The notes: generated by a model not told the origin, from the sequence alone. DNA of 64,000 bases from Desulfatibacillum aliphaticivorans DSM 15576 (GCF_000429905.1 NZ_KE386983.1:106594-170593), one strand, 5' to 3'; counted from the first letter of the stretch, positions 51,148 to 61,209 are shown. Program-made: numbers and translations.

Positions 51148-53622
51148 ATGGCGCTTAAATCCAATCCCTTATGGACGCCCATCTCCAAACGAACCAAACC
51201 GTCTATCGAACTTCAGGGCGGAAAAGGGGCCAACCTGGTGCGTCTGGCAAGGGCCGGATTTCCCGTTCCGGGCGGAGTGATTCTAACCACCCGGCTGCTG
51301 AAAAACGCCGACCAAAGCAATTTGTCCCGGTTGCAAAATCTGATTTGCAAAGCCTTGGCCTCCTTTCCCGCCCAAACCCAATGGGCGGTGCGTTCGTCAG
51401 GAACCTCCGAGGACGGCCATCAGGCCTCGTTTGCAGGCCAGCACGATACCTTTTTGAACGTCCCGCGGGATGAACTGGCCGCCCGGGTTCTTGATTGCCT
51501 GGACTCCTCAAGATCCCTCCACGCAGACGTTTATCGCGATAAAATGGAGCAATCTTCTTCATCCTCCATGGCGGTGGTGATTCAGGCCATGGTCAACGCC
51601 CAGTGCGCCGGAGTGTTGTTTACAAGGCACCCTGTGCTGCCCCATGTGGATTGCATTGTGGTGGAAGGCATTCCCGGTCTGGGCGAGGACTTGGTCTCCG
51701 GGCGAAAAAATCCCGACCGGCTGGAATTGTCCCGTTCGGGAAGGCGTTTGGAGGCTGTTTTTTACAATCCAAACATGCAGTGCCTTGACGCCGTGGGCGA
51801 TGCCATTTTCTGCGAAGCCGCAAACACTATAGAGAAAGCCATGGCCGCCCCCCAGGATGTGGAATGGGCTTATGACGGCCGAAAATTGTGGATTCTCCAA
51901 ACCCGGCCCATAACCACCTTAAAGCGCCCTTCCAAGGTGTGGACCCGGGCCTGGGGCGACGAGTTCTGGGCCGAGGCCACCACGGATTTGCAATATACGC
52001 TCATGGGGCGCTGGATCAGGGACGACTACATCAGAGATCTTGGCCGCATTTGCGGGTGGGACTTTTTATCCCGGGTGGAGCCCTTTGAACGGATTAACAG
52101 CCACGTGTATTTCAATCCCGAGTACATGCGCAGGCTGCTGCGCTTGGTTCATCCGGCCATGCGCATGGAGCGGCAACTGAACTGGATGCCGCCTTATTGG
52201 CGGGCCGAGGCCTCTTCCATAAAATTCCGGCCTGCCGCGCTTGCGCTGAGCCTGCTTAGATCCTCCCTGGCGGACAAAAATTCGGGCATGCTTTCCCATT
52301 ACAAACGATTGCCCAAGTACCTCAAGCAAGTGCAGGAGACGCTTATTCCCGAGCTTGGGCAAGACTTCTCCCCCCTGAGCGACAAGGAGTTATGGCAAAG
52401 GCTTATGCGGAACGACCGCATGGGCAGGGCGCATTTTAAGTTCGTGCGTTGGGGCCTGGGCTCCTATTTGGCGCCTACCCGGATGATCTGCGCCTGGATT
52501 TGTGAAAACTGGACCTCCCGCACCCAGACCGCCGACCCGGAAGGTCATTATTTTGAAATGCTTCTCACCAGCCCGCAGGGAAACAGCACCACCCGGGTCA
52601 ATGAGGAAATTGAGCAGCTAAGCCGTTTGGCCTCAAAGATTCCCGGTCTGCGGGAGCGTTTGATCTGCTCGCCGGACTTACCCTCCCTGGATGACATCGT
52701 GGCCATGCCGGAGTCAAAATCCTTTGTCTCGGAATTTAATGGCTTTATCCAACGCCACGGGCATCGCGGCAGTTCCCGGGAAACCCGCCTTCCCCGGTGG
52801 ATGGACGATCCGAGCCTGATTCTTAACAACATTCTTGCTTTTGCAGCGTCCGGCATGGAAGGAAGCAAAGTAGGGAAAACAAAGGACCGAAAAGACTCCT
52901 GGCTGCAAGAGGTAAGGCGGCAGCCCGGCGGCTGGTGGAAAAGGGCTATTGCGGAAAAGTCTTTGTCTCTGGCCAGGGAATACGTTAGATACAGGGAGAA
53001 TCAGCGCTACGCTCTGGACTACATCCTGGCGGACATGCGCCGCGTCATCCTGGAGATGGCGTCAAGATTAAAAACAAAAGGCCTGCTTAAGCAGGAAGAC
53101 GACATATTTTTTGTAACTTATAATGAGTTGAAATCCTTGTGGGACGGCGCCGCTTCAATGCCTCCGGATGTGGAGGTCAGACGGGCGGGCTTTTTAAAGG
53201 ACTCCTCCCGGCTTCCTCCTGAATGGATTTTGGATGGAGAGCCTTTTCCCAAAAAAAGGGTTGCGGCGAAAAACGGCTTTCGCGGAACTCCAGCCTCGCC
53301 CGGCTCCGCCAAAGGAACGGCCCGGGTTGTGATGCGGGTGGAGGATTTACGGAGCGTACGCCAGGGGGACATCCTGGTGGCGCCCAATACGGACCCCGGC
53401 TGGACCCCGGTTTTCGGGCTGATTTCCGGCCTGGTCGTTCAGACGGGCGGCATGCTTTCCCATGCGGCTATCGTAGCCAGGGAATACGGCATCCCGGCCG
53501 TAACCGGCGTGGCGGAAGCCTGCCGCAATATCAATACAAACGACTATCTTGAGGTCAACGGCAGGGACGGGACCGTTGCAATATTGAATTTCACCGGGGA
53601 TGAGCAAGCCCGGGCCATATAA
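51148..53622 (+). CDS. Rifampicin phosphotransferase-like dikinase
   Basis: An 824-residue protein with the ATP-grasp N-terminus of PEP synthase/PPDK (GGKGANLVRLARAGFPVPGG, WAVRSSGTSEDGHQASFAGQ, GVLFTRHP, ILQTRPITT) and the C-terminal swivelling domain (TDPGWTPVFGLISGLVVQTGGMLSHAAIVARE, catalytic His772). The PEP/pyruvate barrel is missing; instead ~430 unique residues lie between, as in rifampicin phosphotransferase. It should transfer the beta-phosphate of ATP to a small molecule through phospho-His. Linkage to the CrtC-like gene suggests a hydrophobic substrate rather than rifampicin. Confidence 0.85.
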   Translation: MALKSNPLWTPISKRTKPSIELQGGKGANLVRLARAGFPVPGGVILTTRLLKNADQSNLSRLQNLICKALASFPAQTQWAVRSSGTSEDGHQASFAGQHDTFLNVPRDELAARVLDCLDSSRSLHADVYRDKMEQSSSSSMAVVIQAMVNAQCAGVLFTRHPVLPHVDCIVVEGIPGLGEDLVSGRKNPDRLELSRSGRRLEAVFYNPNMQCLDAVGDAIFCEAANTIEKAMAAPQDVEWAYDGRKLWILQTRPITTLKRPSKVWTRAWGDEFWAEATTDLQYTLMGRWIRDDYIRDLGRICGWDFLSRVEPFERINSHVYFNPEYMRRLLRLVHPAMRMERQLNWMPPYWRAEASSIKFRPAALALSLLRSSLADKNSGMLSHYKRLPKYLKQVQETLIPELGQDFSPLSDKELWQRLMRNDRMGRAHFKFVRWGLGSYLAPTRMICAWICENWTSRTQTADPEGHYFEMLLTSPQGNSTTRVNEEIEQLSRLASKIPGLRERLICSPDLPSLDDIVAMPESKSFVSEFNGFIQRHGHRGSSRETRLPRWMDDPSLILNNILAFAASGMEGSKVGKTKDRKDSWLQEVRRQPGGWWKRAIAEKSLSLAREYVRYRENQRYALDYILADMRRVILEMASRLKTKGLLKQEDDIFFVTYNELKSLWDGAASMPPDVEVRRAGFLKDSSRLPPEWILDGEPFPKKRVAAKNGFRGTPASPGSAKGTARVVMRVEDLRSVRQGDILVAPNTDPGWTPVFGLISGLVVQTGGMLSHAAIVAREYGIPAVTGVAEACRNINTNDYLEVNGRDGTVAILNFTGDEQARAI

Positions 53623-53637
53623 TGCGGAGGCGCCAGA

Positions 53638-56043
53638 ATGGACCCTAAAAGTCCCAGGAAACAGCAAAAGCCTTTTGATCAGAGCATACGTTATAAGTTA
53701 ATGCTCATCCAGTCGGTTATTTTCGTTATTCCCGCTTTTGCCATCGCCTATTTTTTGTATGAAAAAAAGATTCTGCTCGATTATTACAATGCGCTTATCT
53801 TCATCTTTGTTTTGGCTCTTATTCTGGGCGGATTCATCCTGCTGCGCCAGATTCTGGACCGCGTGGCGGACCTGGCTGAATTCGGCAAAAAAGTGGAGCA
53901 GGGAGACTCCACAGCCCTGGCAGCGGCGCAATTCGAAGACGATGAGCTTGGCGAAATTTCCGGAACCATAAACAACCTGATAGCCAAGCTGGAAAAAACC
54001 ACGGACAGGGCCAATCAGAGAGTCATAGAGCTTTTGTGCATTAAGGAGTTCGCCGACGCCGTACGGGAGGAGCGCAGCAAGACCAAGCTCATGCATCTGC
54101 TTTTGGAAAAAGCCATGGCGGCCACGGGCTCAGCCTCCGGGGCTGTGTTTATCAGGGACGAGAGAGGGTCCAACTTTTCCTTGGTGGATTCCCGGGGCGT
54201 GGATCCCGTCCTTGCCCTGGATTCCGGCGCCCAGATGATGGAACTGGTGAAATCCGGCGAGATGGGGCCTGGCAGTCCGACTTTTGTCGCTCCCTTGATT
54301 GAGCAGGATCGAATGATCGGCGTTATTGCGTTGGGCGCCAAGCAGGGCGGGGCGCTTTTCACCGAGCAGGACCAAAACGTGCTTTCCATTATGAAGGACC
54401 ATCTTTCTTCAGGGTGCGAGGCCGGATACCTGGACAGCGAACTGCAGGACAGGGTCCGGGAATTGAACAAACGCACCGAAGACCTGGAAGAGGAGATCAG
54501 AATACGCCAGGAGACGGAGGACAAGCTCCGCAGCATTTTGGAAAGCTCCTCGGCCATATCCATTGTGTCCACCGATCTGGATCAAATTATTCGATACTGG
54601 AATAAGGGCGCTGAAAATATTTTCGGATTCACGGCCGAAGAAATGATCGGCGAGAAAATCACCAAGATTTATGTGGACGATCCCCAATCCAGGGAGATTT
54701 TGTCCCAGGCCAGAAATCACGTCATAGAAAACAAGGACGCCACGTCCTGTGAAGTCCGGGAGCTTTCCAAGGAAGGCTCGGACAAGTGGGTCAGGCTTAA
54801 TCTTTCCGCTAGAATGGACCAGGACAAAAATGTCATCGGGCTTTTGGGAATAGGAGAGGACATCACCGAGCGCAAACAGCTTGAACAAATGCTCCTGCAC
54901 GCCCAAAAAATGAAAGCCATCGGCACGCTTGCCGGAGGCGTGGCCCACGACTTCAACAATATCCTCACCAGCGTCAGGGCCTACACCGAACTGGCCCAGT
55001 TCCGCATTGACAACCAAGGCGCGGTGCAGGAAAGCCTGGACCAGATTATGAACGCCACGGACCGGGCCAAGGAGATGGTCAAGCAGATCCTGAATTTCAG
55101 CAGGCAGACGGGGGAAGAGAAAAAACCCGTGCAGCTCGGGCCTGTGATCAAGGAAGCCGTCACCCTTTTAAAGGCCGCCCTTCCTTCCACCATCGATGTC
55201 GTCATGGCGCTTAAGGAGTGGGAGTGCATTATTCACGCCGACGCCACCCAGGTGCATCAGATCATCATGAACCTCGGAACAAACGCGGCCCACGCCATGG
55301 TTCAGAGCGGCGGGATTTTGCATTTTTCCATGATCCGCGAGGAAGTGGACAGAAAGACCGCCGCAAAGATTCCCGAGCTTAAAAGCGGAAACTATATCAA
55401 ATTGCGGGTTCAGGATACCGGGTGCGGTATGGAGCCCGAGGTTATGAAGCATATCTTCGACCCCTACTACACAACCCGGGAAACCGGAAAAGGCTCGGGC
55501 ATGGGGCTGGCCGTGGTTTACGGAATCGTCAAGCAGCACGGCGGCGCCATTGTCGTTAAGAGCAAGCCCGGAAAAGGGACTTTGTTCGACGTTTATTTTC
55601 CCATCGTGTCCGAGCGTCCCAAAAGCAGTCCCAGAAAAGCAACGGACATTCCTCACGGGACGGAGTCCATTTTGTTCGTGGACGACGAATTGGCGGTTAC
55701 CGAGCCCTATCTGCGCATCCTGGAGGATTTGGGTTATACGGTGACAGGGTTTACGGACGGCATGGAGGCTCTGGAAGCCTTTAGAGCAAACCCGAGCCAT
55801 TACGACCTGATTATTTGCGACATGACCATGCCTAAAATTACCGGAGAAATGCTGGCCCAAAGAGCCAAGGACGTCCGCAGCGACATCCCCGTAATTATTT
55901 GTACAGGGTATTCCGACGCCATGAGCGAAGAAAAAGCCCGGGAAATGGGAATCCAGGCTATGCTGCCCAAGCCTTTGGCTGTGGAGGAGCTTGCCGCGGC
56001 GATTCGAACGGTTTTGGCGGGCAAATCCTATAACGCAGCCTAA
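53638..56043 (+). CDS. Membrane hybrid histidine kinase
   Basis: Two membrane helices (about residues 20-42 and 50-72), a HAMP-like stretch, a GAF domain (~135-280), a short coiled coil, a PAS domain (~300-420, ending GIGEDITERKQ), HisKA with GGVAHDFNN, HATPase with the G-boxes (DTGCGMEP, GKGSGMGLAVVYGI) and a C-terminal receiver domain whose phospho-acceptor is the Asp in IICDMTMPK. No output domain is fused. It starts 15 bases after the dikinase stop, so it may be part of that transcript. Confidence 0.93.
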   Translation: MDPKSPRKQQKPFDQSIRYKLMLIQSVIFVIPAFAIAYFLYEKKILLDYYNALIFIFVLALILGGFILLRQILDRVADLAEFGKKVEQGDSTALAAAQFEDDELGEISGTINNLIAKLEKTTDRANQRVIELLCIKEFADAVREERSKTKLMHLLLEKAMAATGSASGAVFIRDERGSNFSLVDSRGVDPVLALDSGAQMMELVKSGEMGPGSPTFVAPLIEQDRMIGVIALGAKQGGALFTEQDQNVLSIMKDHLSSGCEAGYLDSELQDRVRELNKRTEDLEEEIRIRQETEDKLRSILESSSAISIVSTDLDQIIRYWNKGAENIFGFTAEEMIGEKITKIYVDDPQSREILSQARNHVIENKDATSCEVRELSKEGSDKWVRLNLSARMDQDKNVIGLLGIGEDITERKQLEQMLLHAQKMKAIGTLAGGVAHDFNNILTSVRAYTELAQFRIDNQGAVQESLDQIMNATDRAKEMVKQILNFSRQTGEEKKPVQLGPVIKEAVTLLKAALPSTIDVVMALKEWECIIHADATQVHQIIMNLGTNAAHAMVQSGGILHFSMIREEVDRKTAAKIPELKSGNYIKLRVQDTGCGMEPEVMKHIFDPYYTTRETGKGSGMGLAVVYGIVKQHGGAIVVKSKPGKGTLFDVYFPIVSERPKSSPRKATDIPHGTESILFVDDELAVTEPYLRILEDLGYTVTGFTDGMEALEAFRANPSHYDLIICDMTMPKITGEMLAQRAKDVRSDIPVIICTGYSDAMSEEKAREMGIQAMLPKPLAVEELAAAIRTVLAGKSYNAA

Positions 56044-56098
56044 GGGAAGCCTTGACAAAATCCTGGGCTTGGAACATATTCCTACGAGTGGTCAATTC

Positions 56099-56126
56099 GG
56101 AGGGGCCTGACGGCCCCTTTCTTGCC
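56099..56126 (+). terminator. Weak terminator after the kinase gene
   Basis: GAGGGGCC-TGAC-GGCCCCTTTC: a short GC stem with an imperfect T run. Confidence 0.5.
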
Positions 56127-56161
56127 TCTGCCTGTCCAATCAAACATTCAAGGGGGGTACT

Positions 56162-58186
56162 GTGCGGCGATTGCTTAAATGCCTTTTGGGGGGGATTATG
56201 GGAATGGCTTTGCTTTCCGGCTTGGGAGGATGCGCTGCAAAGCATCTGGCGGTTAACGCCGAAAACATCCGGCCGGAGGTCCAATTGGAAAATCAAACAA
56301 TGACAGCCGGGTTCGCCAGGGTGGACATCACCCCCGGCCCGGGCATGCCCATGGGCGGCTATTCCATGATGGGCAAGCAGGGCATGGGGTATCGCACCAA
56401 GTTGTACGCCCGGGCTGTTTACATCAAGCCGAAGCAGGGCAGGCCCGTCTGTCTGGTTCAATGCGATCTGCTGGCCGGCTCTCTGGCCGTGCACCATAAG
56501 GCTGCTGAGATTGTTGCGCAAAAAACGGATGTGGAGCCCGCCGGATTTGTAATGGCCGGAACCCACACTCACAGCGCGCCCGCCAATTTTTTCGGCAGCA
56601 ATTTTTATAATAAATTCGCTTCCGCCAAAAAGGGTCTGGAGCCGGATTTTTTTGAATTTCTTTGCGACCGTATAGCCATGGCGGCCGTCCAGGCTTATGA
56701 AAACCAGCGGCCTGCAAAAATAGCCATCGGCTCTGTGGACGTATACGGCGCCACTCGAAACCGCAGCCTGCCCGCTTATTGGCGGAACGCCAACGTGACG
56801 GACGAGCCTCCGGCCGATCAGGCGATCAATCCTTTGCTGCACATGATTCGGATAGATTGCAAGGCGGACGACGGGGCCTATCACCCGGCCGGGGCGTTTA
56901 CGAATTTTTCCATCCATCCCACGGCCATCAGCACGGGCAACATATTGTATAACGGGGACGTTTTTGCGTACATCGAACGGGAAGTGGAATGGGGAATCAA
57001 AAAGGCTTACAACACTCCCTTTGAGCCGGTTCATGCCGCCTGCAACATGACCCACGGGGACAACACCCCGGAGATTCCGCCTGAGATCGACGAAGGCTTT
57101 ATCGAAGCCAAACGGGTGGGTAAGATTGTGGGGCGGGCCGCCATGGATTTGTTCACATCCCTGGACGGCGAACTCAATGACGATGTTCCGGTCGGCTATT
57201 TCGCCAAGGAACTGGACGTGCTGGAAAGCCCAGCCAAAGCGGACGCCGCCGTCTGCAGCCGGGCGGTTGTGGGGTGCGCTCTTACGGCGGGCGCCACCTC
57301 CCGGTACACGCCGGTCCTGCACAAAATGCCTCTTTTCGCCCCTGGATGGCCGCGCAAGGTGTTCACCCACGGCTGCCAGGCGGAAAAGCGGGTGGTTGGC
57401 GGCCCGTTTCAATACCTGATTTTACCCCGGGAGGATTTTCCCCACGTCCTCTTTCTGCAGACCATTCGGATCGGGGACGTTGTCATCATGCCCATTCCTT
57501 TTGAAACGTGCATGGAGCAGGGGGCGCGGATCGCGGCATCGGTGAAGGAAAGCGCCGAAAAAGCCGGCATGGAGGGCGTGAGCCATTATTATGTCATGAG
57601 CTGCTCCAACGGTTATTGGGGATACGTAACCACGCCCGAGGAATACTCCCTGCAATATTACGAAGGCGGCCATACCTTGTACGGCCCCGGGACCGGCGCA
57701 TTTTTAGCGGCCCATCTTTCGGATATGGCGAAAAGCCTGGCTTCCGGCGATCAGGCCCCGGATTTGCCCTCCTCATGGGCCTTTGATTTAAAAACAAAGC
57801 ATTATCTGATCAAAAAGGACGCTCCGGCGGAGGAACGAAAGGTGATCGGCCGGCCGGTCTATGAGCCGGAAGGCGACAACCTGGAAGCCTGCTGGACTGT
57901 ATCCTGGGAGGACCTGCCGCCGGGCGTCATGGCGTTCGACCGCCCCATTGCTTCCGTGCAGGAGATGGACGGCGATCAATGGCGCGTCCTGACAAAGGAA
58001 GGAGAGCCCATTGACGACTCGGGCTACGACATCTCCGTCCAATTTGTTAAGATGAATTCCAAGACCGGCATGGGAATATACCAGGCGACCTGGCATGATC
58101 CGGTTAAGGAAAGCGGCAGGAAATTTCGCTTTGCCATTGCGCCGGGTGAACAGGGAGAGTATATTTTCTCCGACACCTTTAACTGA
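56162..58186 (+). CDS. Ceramidase-like lipoprotein
   Basis: GTG start and a lipobox ending at Cys24 (LLSGLGGC). The body matches the neutral/alkaline ceramidase family: AGFARVDITPGPGMPMGGY, the zinc-binding GTHTHSAPANFFG and FSIHPTAIS. In known enzymes the nucleophilic Ser lies in a GDxSPN motif; here the equivalent appears to be HGDNTPEI with Thr302. A C-terminal immunoglobulin-like domain follows, as in the family. It likely cleaves an amide bond in a lipid, but the Ser-to-Thr change leaves the activity open. Confidence 0.82.
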   Translation: MRRLLKCLLGGIMGMALLSGLGGCAAKHLAVNAENIRPEVQLENQTMTAGFARVDITPGPGMPMGGYSMMGKQGMGYRTKLYARAVYIKPKQGRPVCLVQCDLLAGSLAVHHKAAEIVAQKTDVEPAGFVMAGTHTHSAPANFFGSNFYNKFASAKKGLEPDFFEFLCDRIAMAAVQAYENQRPAKIAIGSVDVYGATRNRSLPAYWRNANVTDEPPADQAINPLLHMIRIDCKADDGAYHPAGAFTNFSIHPTAISTGNILYNGDVFAYIEREVEWGIKKAYNTPFEPVHAACNMTHGDNTPEIPPEIDEGFIEAKRVGKIVGRAAMDLFTSLDGELNDDVPVGYFAKELDVLESPAKADAAVCSRAVVGCALTAGATSRYTPVLHKMPLFAPGWPRKVFTHGCQAEKRVVGGPFQYLILPREDFPHVLFLQTIRIGDVVIMPIPFETCMEQGARIAASVKESAEKAGMEGVSHYYVMSCSNGYWGYVTTPEEYSLQYYEGGHTLYGPGTGAFLAAHLSDMAKSLASGDQAPDLPSSWAFDLKTKHYLIKKDAPAEERKVIGRPVYEPEGDNLEACWTVSWEDLPPGVMAFDRPIASVQEMDGDQWRVLTKEGEPIDDSGYDISVQFVKMNSKTGMGIYQATWHDPVKESGRKFRFAIAPGEQGEYIFSDTFN

Positions 58187-58257
58187 GCCGGTTTGCGCAT
58201 CACTCAACGGGGGAACGTCGGCGCGCGCATTCCGGCAGCTAAGGAAATCATCGGATT

Positions 58258-60708
58258 ATGGCGGATTTTATAGCAACCAGCCGGAAAGCCCACCTTCTGA
58301 TTTTATGTTGCCTGACCATTGCGGTTTTTGCCAATTCTTTGGAAAGCCCCTTTATCTGGGATGACGAAAGGCTGATTCAGGATAACCCGTGGATAACCGA
58401 CGCGAGGAACATCCCCGCGTTTTTCTCTCCGGATTATTGGGACCAGCTTCATCCCATAAAGAGTTCGTCCCAATACCGCCCTGTGCGGGTTTCGTCCTTT
58501 GCCCTGGATTACGCCGTTTGGGGCGAAAATCCCACGGGCTATCATTTGACCAATTTGCTGCTGCATCTGGCCAACGTCGTGCTGCTGTATTTTGCGGTCT
58601 TTTGGCTCCTGGGCGGAAAAAAGAAGGAGCAAGACAAGGGCGCCTTGCTGATTCCCTTTGTCTGCGCGTTGCTTTTCGCCATCCATCCCATCCACAGCGA
58701 AGCATTGAACCTGATTAAAAACCGGTCCGAGCTTCTGGCCTTTTTGTTTGTGCTGAGCGCCTTGGCCCTGTTTGCAAAGGCAAAGGACAGGGACGGGCTT
58801 TCATACGTGCTGTATCTGGCCGGGGCCCTGGCCTGTTTCTTTTTGGCCCTGGCTTCCAAGGAAACCGCGCTGGTGCTTCCGTTTTTAGCCCTTTGGCTTC
58901 TTTGGGTGTTTGACCGGGAAAAAGGCTTTTTATCCAATGGATTTCAAGTCCTGCCCATGTTCGTGCTGATGGCGGGATTCGCAGCTTTTCGTATTTTGGT
59001 TTTTGAATCCCCGGAGGCGGAGCCCCGGACGGTATTGGAGCTGGCGGCGCACGCGTCCATTATATTCAAGACTATCGGCGCTTACGTCTTCATGCTGGTT
59101 TTGCCTATAAACCAGACCGTGGACATCCCCATGCCGGCCAGTCTGGCCTCTCCGGACGTGTTGATCGGCTGGGCATTCTTGATCTCTGCTTTGGTCTACG
59201 CATTCAAAACATGGAGGAAAAACCCCGAGTACCTGTTTGCCTTGGGATGGATCGCCCTGACCCTGGCGCCCGCCTCCAACCTGCAATATCTGGAGTCCCG
59301 GCCTCTGGCCGAGCAACGCCTGTACATGCCTTCCGCCGGCTATTGCCTGATTTTGGGGATTTTGCTCGTCCGTCTTATGAGCATGGACCGCAAGGCTCTA
59401 AAAAATCTGGGCGTCGGGCTGGCAGTCGCGCTTGCCGCAGTTTATGTCGGGGGAACGTTTTTTCAAAACAGTTTATGGAGAGAGCCCGTCAAGTTATGGA
59501 CCAGAGCTTTGCAATACGTGCCGGACAGCCCCCGCCCATGGTATAATCTGGGCAACGCCTATATGGCGAAAAGAATGTACACCGAAGCGGTTACGGCCTT
59601 TGAAAAAACGTTGGAACTGGACCCGGGGGACCCCGACGCCCTTAACAACCTGGCCTGCGCCCAGGTTAGTCTGGGCCTTTTGGACGAGGCCACGGCGAAC
59701 GTCCGAGAAGCCCTGAAAACCGATCCGAACAGCGCGGTCGCCTACTACAACCTTGGCAACGCCATGGCCAAAAGCAATCGCTTGTCCGAGGCGGTCATGT
59801 ATTACGACATGGCCGTGGGCCTGAAGCCGGACTTCCCCATGGCCCAATGCAACCTGGGCTACCTTCTTTATAAAATGGGCAACCCTGAAAAAGCCAAGGA
59901 GCGCTTGTCCATTGCTTTGGCTTTGGACCCGGAAAACGCGCTCATCCAAACTGTCATGGCTAATGTGCTGTCTGCGGAGGGAGACCTGGAGGAGGCCCGC
60001 GTCCATTATCAAAAAGCTCTGGAACTGGAGCCTGATCAATCCCAGATTCATTACGCATACGGCAACCTGCTTTCCAAGCTCGGGGAGGTGGACCAGGCCG
60101 AAGAGCAGCACAGGGCGGCCCTGGAAAACGACCCGGAAGATCCCAGGTTCCACGCCAACATGGCCAACACCCTTTCCCGCCAGGGAAGATACGGCGAGGC
60201 CATGACCCACTATCATAAGGCCCTGGAACTGGAGCCCGGCAACGCCATGATTCACACAAACATGGGCATCGCCCTGGCGGATCAGGGCAAGGTGGATGAG
60301 GCGGCCTCCCATTTTAAGGCGGCCATGAAAAATCAGCCGGATTTCGCCCCCGCCTATTACAACATGGGGTTTGTTCTGGCCAAGCAGGGACGGCATCAGG
60401 AAGCCTTGGAGTACTTTGGCAAGGCCGTGGAGATCAAGCCGGATTACGGCCAGGCCTACTATGAGGCGGGCAATTCTTTGGTCCATACGGGGCATTTGAA
60501 CGAAGCCGTGCAAAGCTATAAAAAGGCCCTGGAGCAAGAGCCGGATAACCCGAAGATTTTGCATAACCTGGGCATTGTATATGCCCAGGGCGGTGAACTG
60601 GAAACCGCCGTGGATTATTTTGAAAAGGCCCTGGCCCTGCAGCCGGACTACCACGAGGCCGCCAAACATCTGGAGCAGGCGAAACAGCTTATGGAGTCGC
60701 AAAAATGA
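58258..60708 (+). CDS. TMTC-like membrane protein with 11 TPRs
   Basis: The N-terminal ~430 residues have about ten hydrophobic helices. The first loop has ESPFIWDDERLIQDNPW with an Asp-Asp pair, as in O-mannosyltransferase-type (TMTC/DUF1736) enzymes; QYRPVRVSSFALDY and HPIHSEALNLIKNRSELLA are also typical. From ~residue 425 eleven TPR units of 34 residues follow in register (first PWYNLGNAYMAKRMYTEAV, last ILHNLGIVYAQGGELETAV). It may transfer a sugar in the periplasm while the TPRs bind target proteins. Its stop overlaps the start of the zinc-ribbon gene by 4 bases. Confidence 0.85.
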   Translation: MADFIATSRKAHLLILCCLTIAVFANSLESPFIWDDERLIQDNPWITDARNIPAFFSPDYWDQLHPIKSSSQYRPVRVSSFALDYAVWGENPTGYHLTNLLLHLANVVLLYFAVFWLLGGKKKEQDKGALLIPFVCALLFAIHPIHSEALNLIKNRSELLAFLFVLSALALFAKAKDRDGLSYVLYLAGALACFFLALASKETALVLPFLALWLLWVFDREKGFLSNGFQVLPMFVLMAGFAAFRILVFESPEAEPRTVLELAAHASIIFKTIGAYVFMLVLPINQTVDIPMPASLASPDVLIGWAFLISALVYAFKTWRKNPEYLFALGWIALTLAPASNLQYLESRPLAEQRLYMPSAGYCLILGILLVRLMSMDRKALKNLGVGLAVALAAVYVGGTFFQNSLWREPVKLWTRALQYVPDSPRPWYNLGNAYMAKRMYTEAVTAFEKTLELDPGDPDALNNLACAQVSLGLLDEATANVREALKTDPNSAVAYYNLGNAMAKSNRLSEAVMYYDMAVGLKPDFPMAQCNLGYLLYKMGNPEKAKERLSIALALDPENALIQTVMANVLSAEGDLEEARVHYQKALELEPDQSQIHYAYGNLLSKLGEVDQAEEQHRAALENDPEDPRFHANMANTLSRQGRYGEAMTHYHKALELEPGNAMIHTNMGIALADQGKVDEAASHFKAAMKNQPDFAPAYYNMGFVLAKQGRHQEALEYFGKAVEIKPDYGQAYYEAGNSLVHTGHLNEAVQSYKKALEQEPDNPKILHNLGIVYAQGGELETAVDYFEKALALQPDYHEAAKHLEQAKQLMESQK

Positions 60709-61187
60709 TTTGTCCCAACTGCGCCCAGCCCATGGAAGAGGTCTTGGTGCAATCAACAACCGTGGACGTATGCACAAAAGGGTGCGGCGGCATGTTTTTT
60801 AATTACCAGGAACTGGAAAAAGCCGGGCGCGCCAGAAAAAATGATCCCGCGGTGCTAAGCGAGACGGGCGCCCTTTCCGCAAGGTATAAAAAGAATCTGC
60901 AATGCCCTTTTTGCAGGGCGAAAATGAACGCCCGAAAAATAAGCCGGGACATTGAGGTGGTTGTAGATGTCTGCTCCCATTGCGGGGGCTTGTGGCTGGA
61001 CAAAGGCGAGTTCGACAGCATTTGCCGGGCTGCCGAGCAGGGCGCGCCCTTTCCTTCGGGCTGGAAGCCCATAGAAAATAAATCTGCAAGCTGGGTGAAG
61101 AGTTCCCAAAACTCAGGCGCCTTGGAATTTATTGCTGATTTTTCGTTTGATGTTGTTTTGGATATATTTTGGGGGCTGCTTGATTAG
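60705..61187 (+). CDS. Double zf-TFIIB zinc-ribbon protein
   Basis: Two zinc ribbons: MICPNCAQPM...VCTKGCGGMFF (residues 1-32) and CPFCRAKM...VDVCSHCGGLWLDKGEFD (about 67-104), which is the zf-TFIIB pattern. The C-terminus is hydrophobic (FIADFSFDVVLDIFWGLLD) and might anchor or oligomerise it. Translational overlap (ATGA) with the TPR gene implies a shared function. Reaction unknown. Confidence 0.85.
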   Translation: MICPNCAQPMEEVLVQSTTVDVCTKGCGGMFFNYQELEKAGRARKNDPAVLSETGALSARYKKNLQCPFCRAKMNARKISRDIEVVVDVCSHCGGLWLDKGEFDSICRAAEQGAPFPSGWKPIENKSASWVKSSQNSGALEFIADFSFDVVLDIFWGLLD

Positions 61188-61209
61188 GGACCCTCAAAAT
61201 ACAGAATCA

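Noticed and set aside
55958..57412. 484-codon minus-strand ORF
   Set aside because: It is antisense to the receiver domain of the histidine kinase and to the ceramidase-like gene, both strongly supported; long antisense frames are expected in GC-rich coding DNA.
59494..60777. 427-codon minus-strand ORF
   Set aside because: Mirror image of the TPR repeats of the TMTC-like gene; its apparent repetitiveness is inherited from the TPR codons.
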